Both the position numbers and the translations under genes were made by a program. From Acuticoccus sp038745295 (GTDB lineage Bacteria; Pseudomonadota; Alphaproteobacteria; Rhizobiales; Amorphaceae), in NCBI GenBank assembly GCA_038745295.1, contig JBCDLN010000001.1:1-64000 (forward strand): a DNA stretch of 64,000 bases, read 5' to 3'. Within the stretch, counting starts at the first letter, position 1. The number at the start of each line of letters is the position of its first letter. Under the pieces are notes generated by a model that saw only the letters and a list, made by a program, of their open reading frames with translations, was not told where the DNA came from and made no database searches. Below, one piece after another: positions 49,253-58,878 of the stretch.

Positions 49253-49741
49253 CTGGCCACGATACGCATGGCCATCCCTGAAAAACAGCCCGTTTAAAAT
49301 TCGTCCAAGCAGTATGACATGCGCTGATGAAAAACTCGATTGAGGCCAGCCAACACAGCCTGTGCTTACGCGATACTTAGAAGCACATGCGGTGGGGGGG
49401 TGATGACTGGGCTGTGTGACTGACCTCGTTCTGTGTCTCTCTTCGATGCACTACACATATTGGTTAGCGAGCCGTGATGATGTGACGGAGATCACGCCTT
49501 CTCCCTATGGGTCGAACTTTTTCAGCCTTCGGTTCATTGCGGTTCACAAAGCGCCGTTGCGCATGACGGCGCGGCCTCGATCCTGGCCTCACACACTGGC
49601 CCAGTCGCTGGGTTGCAGTGCGGTAGGCGATGGCCTAGCCACCACCCATCGCACAACCTACGACAGCGCGCTGGCCTGTGGCGGTTCCCGTTTCTGGGGG
49701 GCACGACTGAGGCTGATCGCTTCTGAGAGTCCGCACCGCCA
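49253..49741 (+). promoter_or_regulatory. Intergenic region upstream of the GT4 operon
   Basis: About 490 bases with no convincing gene; an open frame at 49416-49745 has no family-like sequence or ribosome site. It should include the promoter of the four-gene operon starting at 49742. No specific element could be fixed. Confidence 0.35.
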
Positions 49742-50839
49742 ATGAGCCAACTGATCCTCAATGGGCGCTTTTTGACCCGTGCCGCGACCGGTGTGGACAG
49801 GGTCGCCATGGAGCTGGTGGCCGCGCTTCTGACGCGGGGACTGCCCGCACCGTTTGAGGGGCTGGTGACGCTGGCACCGAACGCGCCGGTGGTCGACAGC
49901 ACCGAACGCCCCGCCGCGATGCTCTCAACGCTGAGGCCCACCACAAGCGGCCTCAACGGGCACCCGTGGGAGCAGTGGGCGTTGGCCCGCGCTCAGCCCC
50001 AGGACTGGCTCCTCAGCCTGTGCAACACCGGGCCAATCACGCGTGCGCGCCAGGTGGCGATGATCCACGACGCCCAGGTGTTTACCCAGCCGCAGTCCTA
50101 TTCACGCGCCTTCAGAACCCTTTACCACCTCTTCCAGCCGCGCCTCGCCCGCAAAGCGGCCCTGGTGCTCACCGTCTCCGACTATTCCAAGCGGGAGCTG
50201 GAGCGGTTGAAAGTGGTCCCTGAGGGCAAGTGCCAGGTGGTGCACAATGGCGCGGATCATATCCTGCGCGTTGACCCCGATGAGACGATCTTGCAGCGCC
50301 ACGGTTTGACGCCAGGGGGCTATTTGCTCGCCATCGGCAGCCTTGCGGCGCACAAGAACCTGCCGATGGCGGTGGCGGCGGCCAACGCCCGCCCCGACAC
50401 CTCAATTCCCCTCGTCATCGCCGGCGGCGGCAACTCGTCCGTCTTCGCCGAGGCGGGCATTGCAGCCAGCGAAACGGTGAAACCCATCGGACGGGTGAGC
50501 GATGCTGAACTGCGCGCCCTTTATGGCAACGCGACGGCGCTCGTCTTTCCCTCTTTCACCGAAGGCTTTGGGCTGCCGGCCGCTGAAGCGATGATGTGCG
50601 GCGCACCGGTGATTGCCTCCACAGGTGGCGCGATTCCTGAAGTGTGCGGCGAGGCCGCGCTGCTCCTTGATCCGAACGACCGTGAGGGCTGGACCGCAGC
50701 GTTGACCAAGGTGTGCGCCGATCCGGCGCTGAGACACCGTTTGAGCGAGGCGGGGCACACCCATGTGGCCCGCTTCACCTGGGCCCACGCGGCCGACATG
50801 TTGGCCGGCCATCTGGCCGCGCTGCCGGGTCCAAGGTGA
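49742..50839 (+). CDS. Glycosyltransferase family 4 (paralogue A)
   Basis: 365 residues. LILNGRFLTRAATGVDRVA opens the protein; MIHDAQVFTQPQSYS, LTVSDYSKRELERL, VVHNGADHI and AIGSLAAHKNLP lead to FPSFTEGFGLPAAEAMMCGAPVIAS, the GT4 donor site with E-x7-E. It is closely related to the enzyme at 52832-53914 (HDAQVFTAPQSYGRP, LTVSDFSKDEL, GRVSDAELAALY), so the two arose by duplication. First gene of a four-gene operon with a sulfotransferase and an acyltransferase in between. Confidence 0.87.
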   Translation: MSQLILNGRFLTRAATGVDRVAMELVAALLTRGLPAPFEGLVTLAPNAPVVDSTERPAAMLSTLRPTTSGLNGHPWEQWALARAQPQDWLLSLCNTGPITRARQVAMIHDAQVFTQPQSYSRAFRTLYHLFQPRLARKAALVLTVSDYSKRELERLKVVPEGKCQVVHNGADHILRVDPDETILQRHGLTPGGYLLAIGSLAAHKNLPMAVAAANARPDTSIPLVIAGGGNSSVFAEAGIAASETVKPIGRVSDAELRALYGNATALVFPSFTEGFGLPAAEAMMCGAPVIASTGGAIPEVCGEAALLLDPNDREGWTAALTKVCADPALRHRLSEAGHTHVARFTWAHAADMLAGHLAALPGPR

Positions 50840-50849
50840 GAGTGTGGAG

Positions 50850-51824
50850 ATGCTGCAGGAGGGTTCACAGCAGGTGACACCGCAGAACAGTTTGAAACGG
50901 CGTGTCGTGTTGGTGACCGGCACTCCTCGCTCGGGCACCACGGTGGTGGGCAACGCGCTCGCTCTCGCTGCGCACACCAAGGCCCTTTACGAGCCCATGA
51001 ACAGGGATAGCGGCGACAAAATCATCCGCCGCTATTTTGAAGTGCCGGACGAAAACGGGTTCTCCACCGCGGACTGCGACGGCCTCATTGACCGTGTGGC
51101 TGGGCTTTCCCTGCAATTGCGGTCCGGCGCGTTCGACCATGAAAAGGGGCTTCGCCGTCTCGCCAAATTGATGATTGGCGGGCAATCGCGACATTCTTTG
51201 CGCATGGCCCGGCTCGCGCTCGACGTGCGCCATGTGATTTGGAAGGATCCGTTCGCGCCTTTTGTGGCGCGCCGCGCGGTCGAGGAATTCGGCATTCCTG
51301 TGGTGATCACCGTGCGCCCGCCGCTGGCTGTGGCGGCGAGCTTCAAACGGCTCAATTGGCGCTTCGACGTTGCTGAACTCGACCGCAGCCTGCATGGCAA
51401 ATATTTGGCCAATCGACCGCTGAGTGACCCCGCCAACATCATCGAGCGCTCCGCCGCGCTTTGGCAAATGGTCTATGGCGAACTCAGCGAGCTCCACGCG
51501 CGCCATCCAAACGATGTTCGCATTGTCATGATGGATGGACTGATCGACACCGCGCAGGACACCTTCGCCGCACTTTACGCCGATCTGGGGCTTGAGGCGT
51601 CGACCCAGGCACGAGCCGCCATCGCCAAAATGTTTCAGCCAACCAATGCGGCGAAGGCTGCAGTGCCTGCCGGCCATCCCCACAGCCGCAACCGCGATAT
51701 CCGCACGGCCAACACCTATTGGTCAAAGCTTCTGGATGAGAGTGAGGTCGAAGCGGTCCGCACGCGCACAGCCGATGTAGAAGCCTACTTTGACCGGTCT
51801 GGTGGAGTAACCGTCAATGCATGA
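50850..51824 (+). CDS. Sulfotransferase domain protein
   Basis: 324 residues from ATG 50850; GTG 50844 (AAGG about eight bases upstream) is equally possible. VVLVTGTPRSGTTVVGNAL is the PAPS-binding loop, and VVITVRPPLAVAASFKRLNW the second phosphate-binding region. This is a third sulfotransferase type in the window, different from those at 20194 and 22957. It probably sulfates a sugar added by the flanking GT4 enzymes. Its end overlaps the start of the acyltransferase gene. Confidence 0.78.
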   Translation: MLQEGSQQVTPQNSLKRRVVLVTGTPRSGTTVVGNALALAAHTKALYEPMNRDSGDKIIRRYFEVPDENGFSTADCDGLIDRVAGLSLQLRSGAFDHEKGLRRLAKLMIGGQSRHSLRMARLALDVRHVIWKDPFAPFVARRAVEEFGIPVVITVRPPLAVAASFKRLNWRFDVAELDRSLHGKYLANRPLSDPANIIERSAALWQMVYGELSELHARHPNDVRIVMMDGLIDTAQDTFAALYADLGLEASTQARAAIAKMFQPTNAAKAAVPAGHPHSRNRDIRTANTYWSKLLDESEVEAVRTRTADVEAYFDRSGGVTVNA

Positions 51825-52830
51825 GATGTCTGCCCACCGATCGGCGGCTCAAACACGTCCAGTGCGAGACCTCACCATCGACATCGCCCGCGGTATCGCG
51901 ATGATTCTCGTGGTGTTTGGCCACGCCCTTGTGGGCATTGTCGCGGCCGGCGACGCGACTGCCACCAATCGGTTTCTGCTCCTTATGATCTACAGCACCC
52001 ATATGTCGCTATTTTTCTTAATCTCAGGCCTTCTTTCACAGTCTTTTTCTCGTGCAAGTTGGCAAAAGTCTGGCCAATCCATCTTATTCCGTATGATATG
52101 GCCGTATTTTTTATGGAGTTTTATTCTTTATACAGCGCATTATGTGATGAACCAGTACACTAATACTCAGATTGATCATTATAATGTGGTAAGTATTTTC
52201 TGGCAGCCGCCGGCCGTGATGTGGTTTCTTTATGTGCTCTTCATCGCGATGCTGTTGCGCAAGGCGTTGTCCCCGCTGCCTGATGCCGCGCTCGCCGCCA
52301 TTGGTGTGCTTGTGATCCTCACATCGTACGCCATTGGGCCACCGCAGGAGCTGCGCTTCGTCGGTGTCTTCTTGGTCGCCGCTGCGTTGGGATTACAACG
52401 TTATCCCATCACGCTTGGTGTGATGCCTGTGACAGTGTCGGCGTTGATCATGGCAATCACGGCGGTGCTAGCCTGGGGTGAAGCCGTGGCATGGGCTGAA
52501 GCGCCGGTAAGGGCCTATCCAGCCTTTGAATGGATTTATCTGCCAGCGCTTTTTGCCGGGCCAATCCTTCTGACGCGGGCCTCCGCCGCCCTCTCAAAGC
52601 TTGGTGGGTGGCTTGCGAACGCGCTTGTATTTGTGGGTCAGCGAACGATGGCCATCTTCGTGACCCATATTCTCATCACTGCCGGCTCGCGCATCGCCCT
52701 CGGCCTTGTGGGGATCGATAACCTGCTCCTCGCTCTTATTGTGGGAACAGTACTCGGGGTCGGTCTGCCTTTGATCGCGGCCGTGGTGGCCGAACGACTG
52801 CGTATCGCACCGCTTTTGGGCTGGCGATGA
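51817..52830 (+). CDS. Acyltransferase family 3 membrane protein
   Basis: 337 residues from ATG 51817 (overlapping the previous stop) or 334 from ATG 51826. About ten membrane helices. DIARGIAMILVVFGHAL has the conserved RG and His of acyltransferase-3 (OafA/ExoZ/YjcG type) proteins, and FFLISGLL follows. Such proteins O-acetylate or succinylate sugars at the membrane. The stretch 52010-52200 is notably AT-richer than the rest of the gene. Third gene of the operon. Confidence 0.82.
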   Translation: MHEMSAHRSAAQTRPVRDLTIDIARGIAMILVVFGHALVGIVAAGDATATNRFLLLMIYSTHMSLFFLISGLLSQSFSRASWQKSGQSILFRMIWPYFLWSFILYTAHYVMNQYTNTQIDHYNVVSIFWQPPAVMWFLYVLFIAMLLRKALSPLPDAALAAIGVLVILTSYAIGPPQELRFVGVFLVAAALGLQRYPITLGVMPVTVSALIMAITAVLAWGEAVAWAEAPVRAYPAFEWIYLPALFAGPILLTRASAALSKLGGWLANALVFVGQRTMAIFVTHILITAGSRIALGLVGIDNLLLALIVGTVLGVGLPLIAAVVAERLRIAPLLGWR

Positions 52831-52831
52831 G

Positions 52832-53914
52832 ATGACTCGCCGTCTCATCGTCAATGGCCGCTTCCTCGCCGGAGCACCCACCGCGGTGAACGCGGTGGCG
52901 CGGTCGCTCACCAAGGCGCTCGCCGCCTGGGAGGGCGCGAACAGCTGGCAGGTGACCGTCGCCATTCCGCCTGCGGCTGAGGCAGAGGCAGCGCGCGACA
53001 ATCTTCCCTACGAGGTGGTGGGCACGCGAAACGGGATTGGCTGGGAGCAAGTCGATCTGCCGGCCATGCGCCGGCACGGCGTGGTGACAGGCTTTTTCAA
53101 CACCGTGCCCCTCATCGGCAAGGGCTATGTGACGATGCTGCACGACGCGCAGGTGTTCACCGCGCCCCAATCCTACGGCCGGCCGACCCGCGCCTGGCGC
53201 CAGCTCCTGTCCCGCAGAGCCGGGGCGCGCGGCAATCGTCTCCTCACCGTCTCTGACTTCTCCAAGGACGAACTGGTCCGACTTGGCATTGCCCCGGCCG
53301 AGCGCATTGGTGTGGTCCACAATGGCCTTGGCGCTGTGGTGCGCGAAACGCCGGACCGGTCCATCATCACCCGCCTGGACCTTTCAGAACGCAGCTATGG
53401 GCTCGCCCTCTCCAGTCGCCTGCCCCACAAAAATATTGATTTGCTTTTCAAAGCCTTCGCCGATACGCGGCTCACCACATGCCCGCTTGTTTTGTTCGGT
53501 GCACCCGGGCGGGCCGACTTTGAGGCGGCCGGGTTTGCGGTGCCTCAGAACGTCATGTTCGCGGGGCGGGTGAGCGATGCTGAGCTTGCAGCGCTTTACG
53601 CAGCCGCCCTTGCGGTCCTCACACCCTCCACCACGGAAGGGTTCGGCCTGCCGCCGCTGGAAGGCATGGCGCACGGCACACCCGCTGTGGTGGCGCCCTG
53701 CGGCGCGCTGCCGGAGGTGGTGGGCGATGCTGCACACTATGCCACGCCCGACGACCCTTTGGCCTGGGCCGACGCGGTGGTCGCACTGCGCAATGATAGC
53801 GATCTGTGGGCCGATCTCGCGCGCCGCGGCCGCGAGCGCGCGTCCGATTTCACCTGGGAGAGGGCCGCAGAGGTCACACTCGCCCATCTTTCAGGATGGT
53901 TTGCCGACCGTTGA
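52832..53914 (+). CDS. Glycosyltransferase family 4 (paralogue B)
   Basis: 360 residues, starting one base after the previous stop. LIVNGRFLAGAPTAVNAVARSL, MLHDAQVFTAPQSYGRP, LLTVSDFSKDELVRL, ALSSRLPHKNIDLL and LTPSTTEGFGLPPLEGMAHGTPAVV. Same family as paralogue A at 49742. Ends the four-gene operon. Likely adds a related sugar or linkage of the same repeat unit. Confidence 0.86.
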   Translation: MTRRLIVNGRFLAGAPTAVNAVARSLTKALAAWEGANSWQVTVAIPPAAEAEAARDNLPYEVVGTRNGIGWEQVDLPAMRRHGVVTGFFNTVPLIGKGYVTMLHDAQVFTAPQSYGRPTRAWRQLLSRRAGARGNRLLTVSDFSKDELVRLGIAPAERIGVVHNGLGAVVRETPDRSIITRLDLSERSYGLALSSRLPHKNIDLLFKAFADTRLTTCPLVLFGAPGRADFEAAGFAVPQNVMFAGRVSDAELAALYAAALAVLTPSTTEGFGLPPLEGMAHGTPAVVAPCGALPEVVGDAAHYATPDDPLAWADAVVALRNDSDLWADLARRGRERASDFTWERAAEVTLAHLSGWFADR

Positions 53915-53958
53915 CGATCCCGCCCATCCATCGGCCCACGCCCCCGGAGCGCTTGTGT

Positions 53959-55095
53959 TTAGCGGGCGAAGGGCATGGGGCGTGGGGTGATGAGGAAATC
54001 GCGGCGCAGCAGCCTTGTGACCGGACGCTCCACCAATAGGTGCAACACCGTTCCGGCCGTCAGGCACGCCACGAACAATCCCCCAGCAATCAGCACAATC
54101 AGGGCAGTTGATGTGGGCGCCAAAACGATTGCGATGATCCACACACTGGTCTGCATCACCAGCATGTGAACCAGATAGGTTGCGTAGCTGGCATCCCCTT
54201 GCAGCAGCAAAAATGGATTATTCCAGAGCACCCCAGCGCGCTCCAGCATCAGCGCTCCCGTGATGATCGCAGCCGCCGGGAGGCCCCACACGATAACGCG
54301 CACAATCCCACCGACCTCTCCATCAATGCCCAACACCGCTGTCATGGCGAGCGCGCCAACGCCGATCACCACCACCATGGCCCCCAAACGCTTTGATCGG
54401 CTCGCATCGATCGCCGTGATGTGCCGGTAGGCGAGGCCGATCACCATGCCTATCGCGAACTCCAACAAAATCGCGTCGAGGAAGAAGCGCAGGGCGAGCG
54501 GCGCACCGTCCCCCAGAAACGCACCCACCCCCACCAGCGCGAACAAGATGATGAGAAGCGTATGGAATGGATTGCCCCAATGCCGCAGGGACAGCGACAG
54601 TGCGAGAAGCGCGTAGAACAACATCTCATAGTTGAGCGTCCAGCCGACGGTCAACAAGGGGACAATGTCCCCCCACGCGCGCTCGAACGGCACGAAGAAA
54701 AGCGACTTCAGCAGCTGCTCGACAGTTCCGTCGACCCCTCTGATCAATCCGTTCACTTGGAAACCCAAGTTGATCATCGCCCACACAACAAGCGTGACCA
54801 GGGCATAGAGCGGGACGATGCGAATGATGCGACGGCATATGAACGGGACGGGCCTCTGATCGCCGTTGATGGTCGAATAGACCATGATGAAGCCCGACAA
54901 CACGAAGAACAGGTCCACGCCCGCCGCCCCGGTTGTGGGCCAAACAATGCCCAGTTCACGTGTGAGATAGAGGCTTCCGATGTGGTGAATGACCACCATA
55001 CTGGCCGCAACTGCACGCAGGGCCTGTGCGTTCTGGATCATACCGTTCGTCACTCCAGCTTCACGCAGCGACTGCTCTCCAACATTGAGAGGCAA
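53959..55095 (-). CDS. Acyltransferase family 3 membrane protein (ExoZ-like)
   Basis: 378 residues from ATG 55095, or 360 from ATG 55041 (MIQNAQALRAVAAS), where family members usually begin. QALRAVAASMVVIHHIG holds the conserved RA and His; GVDLFFVLSGFIMVYST and GWTLNYEMLFY are classic for OafA/ExoZ proteins, with about ten membrane helices. It adds O-acyl groups to the exopolysaccharide. Last of three genes on this strand, after co-polymerase and export protein. Confidence 0.88.
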   Translation of the reverse strand: MPLNVGEQSLREAGVTNGMIQNAQALRAVAASMVVIHHIGSLYLTRELGIVWPTTGAAGVDLFFVLSGFIMVYSTINGDQRPVPFICRRIIRIVPLYALVTLVVWAMINLGFQVNGLIRGVDGTVEQLLKSLFFVPFERAWGDIVPLLTVGWTLNYEMLFYALLALSLSLRHWGNPFHTLLIILFALVGVGAFLGDGAPLALRFFLDAILLEFAIGMVIGLAYRHITAIDASRSKRLGAMVVVIGVGALAMTAVLGIDGEVGGIVRVIVWGLPAAAIITGALMLERAGVLWNNPFLLLQGDASYATYLVHMLVMQTSVWIIAIVLAPTSTALIVLIAGGLFVACLTAGTVLHLLVERPVTRLLRRDFLITPRPMPFAR

Positions 55096-55148
55096 TAAAC
55101 CAAAAGCTGAACGTGTTGCAGCCGAAGGGTGTTTTTGTTGAGCCTATA

Positions 55149-56813
55149 TTAATTTGTTAGTTCAGGACGACGGCGCGGCACAAGGATGTCACGATTGGAT
55201 GTCAGTGGCGCCGTCGCGGTGAGCGGATTGGGCTCGGCGGGTGGTGCGGAACGTTCAGCCGAGATCCCAGCGGCGTCGTTCGTCTCGTCTTGGCCTGCGA
55301 CGGCCTCGCCGGACGGTTCGGCCGTGTCAGCCGGTGACCCATTGTCATCGATCGCAGCATCTTGAGTTGGCGGTGCGGCAGCGGCCGGCGCATCAGCGCT
55401 GGGCAAAGGCAGATTGGGTTCAGCCGATAGGGCCGACTGAAGAGGCAGCGGCAACGGGGCCGGCTCGCTGCTCTCCTGTTGTTCTAAAGGCTGCTCGAGC
55501 GGCTGCGGCGTGTCAGGCAGCGTGCTGGGTTCTGCCTCCAACGCAGCGGTCTGCGGCGGATCAATTTGCAGGGATGCGTAGTCGTAGGTGACCTCCACAT
55601 CGATGACATCACCGGGACGCACCGCGGTGTCGAGTTCGGCCTTGATGATGGTCACGTCAGGCGACACACCGCGGCGAATGCTGATGGCGACCTGAGGCTG
55701 CAGCGTGACACCGAATGCCTCCACAGCCTGTCCGTTGAGCGCGAGCGCCCGGCGCGCGTTGGCGACCCGGCTTTCCAACGTCCAGATCTGCGTCAAAACC
55801 TGCGCGCGCTCAGCAATCAAGGGCTCTTCGAAACGCTCATCGAAGGTGTTGAGGCGCTCGCCGATCTCATCGCGTTCCAGGGTGAAGCGGGCAACCGAAT
55901 CTTGCACGCCCAGAACGCGCGAGGAGACCAGAAGCAACGCTTGGCGGGCGTCAGAAAGCCGTGCAGCGGCCGCGAGCCCCCGCTCTTGGAGCTGGCGGAT
56001 CCGGTCGACGTCTTCCTCTTCCAGGCTGAGCGCTTCGGCGGTGTTGTCGAGCTCTTCGTTCAGCCGCGCCACGCGGTCGGTGAGATAATCGAGCTGTTGG
56101 CTGAGGAACCCGCGGGTGACGTTGGAGGCGCGCAACGCGAGCTCCACACGGCGCTGCTCGCTGTCAAACAGCTGCCGCAACGCGCCAGGCGCGACTTGGA
56201 CTGGGATCGGTGCCTCGCGTGCAGCATCGGCCCGGCGCTCCAGCGTGGCATCGATGCCCCACAGACGCACCACGGCCGCGGCATGCTCCAACGTTGCGGT
56301 CTGGTAGTCCCGCAAAAGGTTCGGCCCGCCCTGCAAAGCGTCTTCAAACAGAACCGGAACGGTGGACATGCCACCGGCTGAGGCGATGGCGGTGCGCACC
56401 GTCATGCCGGGTTGGAACTCCACGAGACCTTGCCGCGCCACGTCGCCGGTCACGTAGATCGGCCGATAGCGGATGATTTCGACCATCAGCTCTGTGCCGC
56501 CCAGGATCACCTGGCGGCGTTCACCTTCGTTGTTATAGAGCGCGATCGTGAGGCCGGCCGAGGCCACGCTGACCGCCTCGTCGAACTCCGCCAGTGTTTT
56601 GCCCGCCGCTGGGAACAAACCCAAACGGGGCACCTGAACATTGCCATCGATGTCGATGGTGGATTCAGCGTTCATCTCCGGCAGTTCGGTGATGGAGATG
56701 CGTAGCGTATCGCCAGGCTGCAGCACGTAGGGCTCTGCCTTGGCCGGTAACACCAGAAGCGCACACACAAGGGCGGCCAGAAGCACCGCCCAGATCCGCG
56801 TCACATGTGTCAT
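55149..56813 (-). CDS. Polysaccharide export protein (OPX, ExoF/Wza-related) with long tail
   Basis: 554 residues from ATG 56813, with GGGAG six bases upstream. Signal peptide (about 1-26); poly_export domain at about 27-110 (YVLQPGDTLRISI, VQVPRLGLFPAAGKTL) and a SLBB-like part with RPIYVTGDVARQGLVEFQPGMTV. Residues about 215-350 are predicted coiled coil (ExoF-like). A tail of roughly 130 residues (about 415-545) is rich in Pro, Ala, Glu and Gln. It forms or contacts the periplasm-spanning export channel together with the co-polymerase directly upstream. Confidence 0.86.
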   Translation of the reverse strand: MTHVTRIWAVLLAALVCALLVLPAKAEPYVLQPGDTLRISITELPEMNAESTIDIDGNVQVPRLGLFPAAGKTLAEFDEAVSVASAGLTIALYNNEGERRQVILGGTELMVEIIRYRPIYVTGDVARQGLVEFQPGMTVRTAIASAGGMSTVPVLFEDALQGGPNLLRDYQTATLEHAAAVVRLWGIDATLERRADAAREAPIPVQVAPGALRQLFDSEQRRVELALRASNVTRGFLSQQLDYLTDRVARLNEELDNTAEALSLEEEDVDRIRQLQERGLAAAARLSDARQALLLVSSRVLGVQDSVARFTLERDEIGERLNTFDERFEEPLIAERAQVLTQIWTLESRVANARRALALNGQAVEAFGVTLQPQVAISIRRGVSPDVTIIKAELDTAVRPGDVIDVEVTYDYASLQIDPPQTAALEAEPSTLPDTPQPLEQPLEQQESSEPAPLPLPLQSALSAEPNLPLPSADAPAAAAPPTQDAAIDDNGSPADTAEPSGEAVAGQDETNDAAGISAERSAPPAEPNPLTATAPLTSNRDILVPRRRPELTN

Positions 56814-56829
56814 TGCGCGCTCCCGCATC

Positions 56830-58878
56830 TCATCGGTTCTGGTAGGAATATGCTGTTTGCGGGATGGCTCTGAAGCTCGCCTCGGCTTTCAAGTCCACGC
56901 CGTTAAGCACGAAGCCGTCCACCTCCGCGCCGAACGAGCCCAAGACGTCCATCGCATCGGCAACAGCGGCCTGCGAACTCTTGCGCCACTCGGTCACGAA
57001 AATGACGCTCTCGGCGTGGCGCGACAAGATCGCCGCGTCGGTCACCGGCAGCAGCGGCGGGGCGTCTAAGATGATGGTGTCGTAGTCGCGCCGCAGATCG
57101 GCGATGAGATCGGCCATCGCCTCAGATGACAACAGGTCGATGGGGCTCACATTGGCCTGGCGCGGCGCGCGGGCCGCCACGATCACATCGGGCAAGCGCT
57201 CGCCTAAAGAGATGATGGCATCGTCGACCCGGCTCGTGCCGTCCAGCACCGTGCCAAGGGTGTGCTCGGTCTTCAGCTTCAGACCCTTGGCAAGGCGCGA
57301 ACGACGCAGATCACAATCGATAAACAAAACATCCTTGCCGATATCGGCGGTGCTCGCCGCCAGCAAAAGGGCAACGTTTGACTTGCCCTCCGCCGCGCTC
57401 GCCGAGGTGATCAGCACCACACCGGGCGTCGGCTTGGCGTGGTGCTGCAGCACTGCGGCCCGCATGGAGCGCAAATTCTCCGCAAGGGGTGAGCTGCTAT
57501 TGCTGCGCACAAAGGCGATGAGCTTGCCGGGCGTCAGCCGGGAGCGCCAACGCGGCAGCACACCCAAAACGGGACGCTTGGCAAAGTTCGCCAGCTCCTC
57601 GCGGGTGCGGAAGGTGGTGTTCAGCAGTTCGCGCAAAGCAATGATGGCAATGCCGGCGCCAATGCCCAGAATCCCGGCGAGCGCGAGAATGATCTTGCCG
57701 CCCGGGTTGGACGCTTGGAGAGGGGAAAGCGCATCGGCGATGATGCGGGCATCGGCCTGCTGATAGGTCTCCAGGGCGTCGACCACATTGGTCTCGTCCA
57801 GGAAGCGCTCATAAAGGCGCTGATCGGCGAGGGCCTGGCGTTGGAGTTGGTCAAACTGGGCCTGCAGCTCCACAAGGCTTGAGAGCTCCGCTTCGGCTTC
57901 CTCAACGCGTTCGGCAAGCGCGTCCTCGCGGGATTGGATGGCGGCAATGCGCCGGCTCAGATTGCCCGTGGCGTCGTCTGCAGTGTCGGCGGCGGCCTGC
58001 TCGGTCAGCAGCGTTTCACGGACCTGCCGTGCGTCAAACAGGCTTGAGCGCAGGCGATCAAGCTGCGCGGCGTACTGCTCCACCTGGCCTTCGTCGGTCA
58101 GACCGTTGGCGATGCGGAACTCGTTCACAGCATCGGTGGAACGGCGGACCTGGTCTTCCAGCTCGGCGATCTGATCGGTCAGCCAGACGACGGCGCTGGT
58201 GGATGATTCCAATTTGATGGAGCGGGTGGCGTCGATGTAGCTGCGCACAACCGTGTTGGCGAGCTCTGCGGCGGTCTTGGGTTCGGTGGATTCAGCATAA
58301 AGCCTGATGATGTAAGAGGTATCCACCTGCCTGGCCGACAATTTGCCAGCCAGTGTTGCGATCGCAATCCGGCGATAAAGATCGGCACGCTCGGTGTCGG
58401 TCAGTTCCTCCTGCGGCTTCCCCAACAAAAACGGCACGGCACCCACGATGGGCTCCAAAAGCTTTCCCAACGTTACGCGCACATCGCTGAGACTGAAGCC
58501 GCCCGTGTCGGGGCGCAACGGCGGCACAAAGACCGGATCGCTCGCGAGGCCCAGCCTGTCCACCACCGCGCCGAGGACACGGTTGGACAACAGCACATTC
58601 ACTTGGCTGGCCACCGCTGATGCGTTGAGTGGGGCTTCGCCGGTGGTGCGCAAATCAAGCTGCTGCGCACTGCCGCCGTCGACAAGAACACTGGCCGCTG
58701 CTTCGTAGTTCAGTGTCCGGGATGACAAATAAAACAGCGCCAGAAGACAGGCCAAAACGAACGTTGCAGCGATGATAAACTTACCGCGCCAAAGCGTTCG
58801 CAGCACCGCCCGCAGGTCGATTGCCATCTCATCGGTGTCGGCCGCAATTGGAGCTCGGCTTGGGCTCAATTTCTGCAT
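56830..58878 (-). CDS. Polysaccharide co-polymerase with BY-kinase domain (Wzc/ExoP-like)
   Basis: 682 residues. Wzz domain with membrane helices near residues 33-52 and 405-425, and a long periplasmic coiled coil between them. The cytoplasmic kinase has Walker A SASAAEGKSNVALLL, Walker A' VLFIDCDLRRSRLAK and Walker B TIILDAPP. The C-terminal end has only two tyrosines (Tyr677, Tyr679) where Wzc usually has a cluster. It controls chain length and export of the polymer. First gene of the export operon, 16 bases before the export protein start. Confidence 0.92.
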   Translation of the reverse strand: MQKLSPSRAPIAADTDEMAIDLRAVLRTLWRGKFIIAATFVLACLLALFYLSSRTLNYEAAASVLVDGGSAQQLDLRTTGEAPLNASAVASQVNVLLSNRVLGAVVDRLGLASDPVFVPPLRPDTGGFSLSDVRVTLGKLLEPIVGAVPFLLGKPQEELTDTERADLYRRIAIATLAGKLSARQVDTSYIIRLYAESTEPKTAAELANTVVRSYIDATRSIKLESSTSAVVWLTDQIAELEDQVRRSTDAVNEFRIANGLTDEGQVEQYAAQLDRLRSSLFDARQVRETLLTEQAAADTADDATGNLSRRIAAIQSREDALAERVEEAEAELSSLVELQAQFDQLQRQALADQRLYERFLDETNVVDALETYQQADARIIADALSPLQASNPGGKIILALAGILGIGAGIAIIALRELLNTTFRTREELANFAKRPVLGVLPRWRSRLTPGKLIAFVRSNSSSPLAENLRSMRAAVLQHHAKPTPGVVLITSASAAEGKSNVALLLAASTADIGKDVLFIDCDLRRSRLAKGLKLKTEHTLGTVLDGTSRVDDAIISLGERLPDVIVAARAPRQANVSPIDLLSSEAMADLIADLRRDYDTIILDAPPLLPVTDAAILSRHAESVIFVTEWRKSSQAAVADAMDVLGSFGAEVDGFVLNGVDLKAEASFRAIPQTAYSYQNR

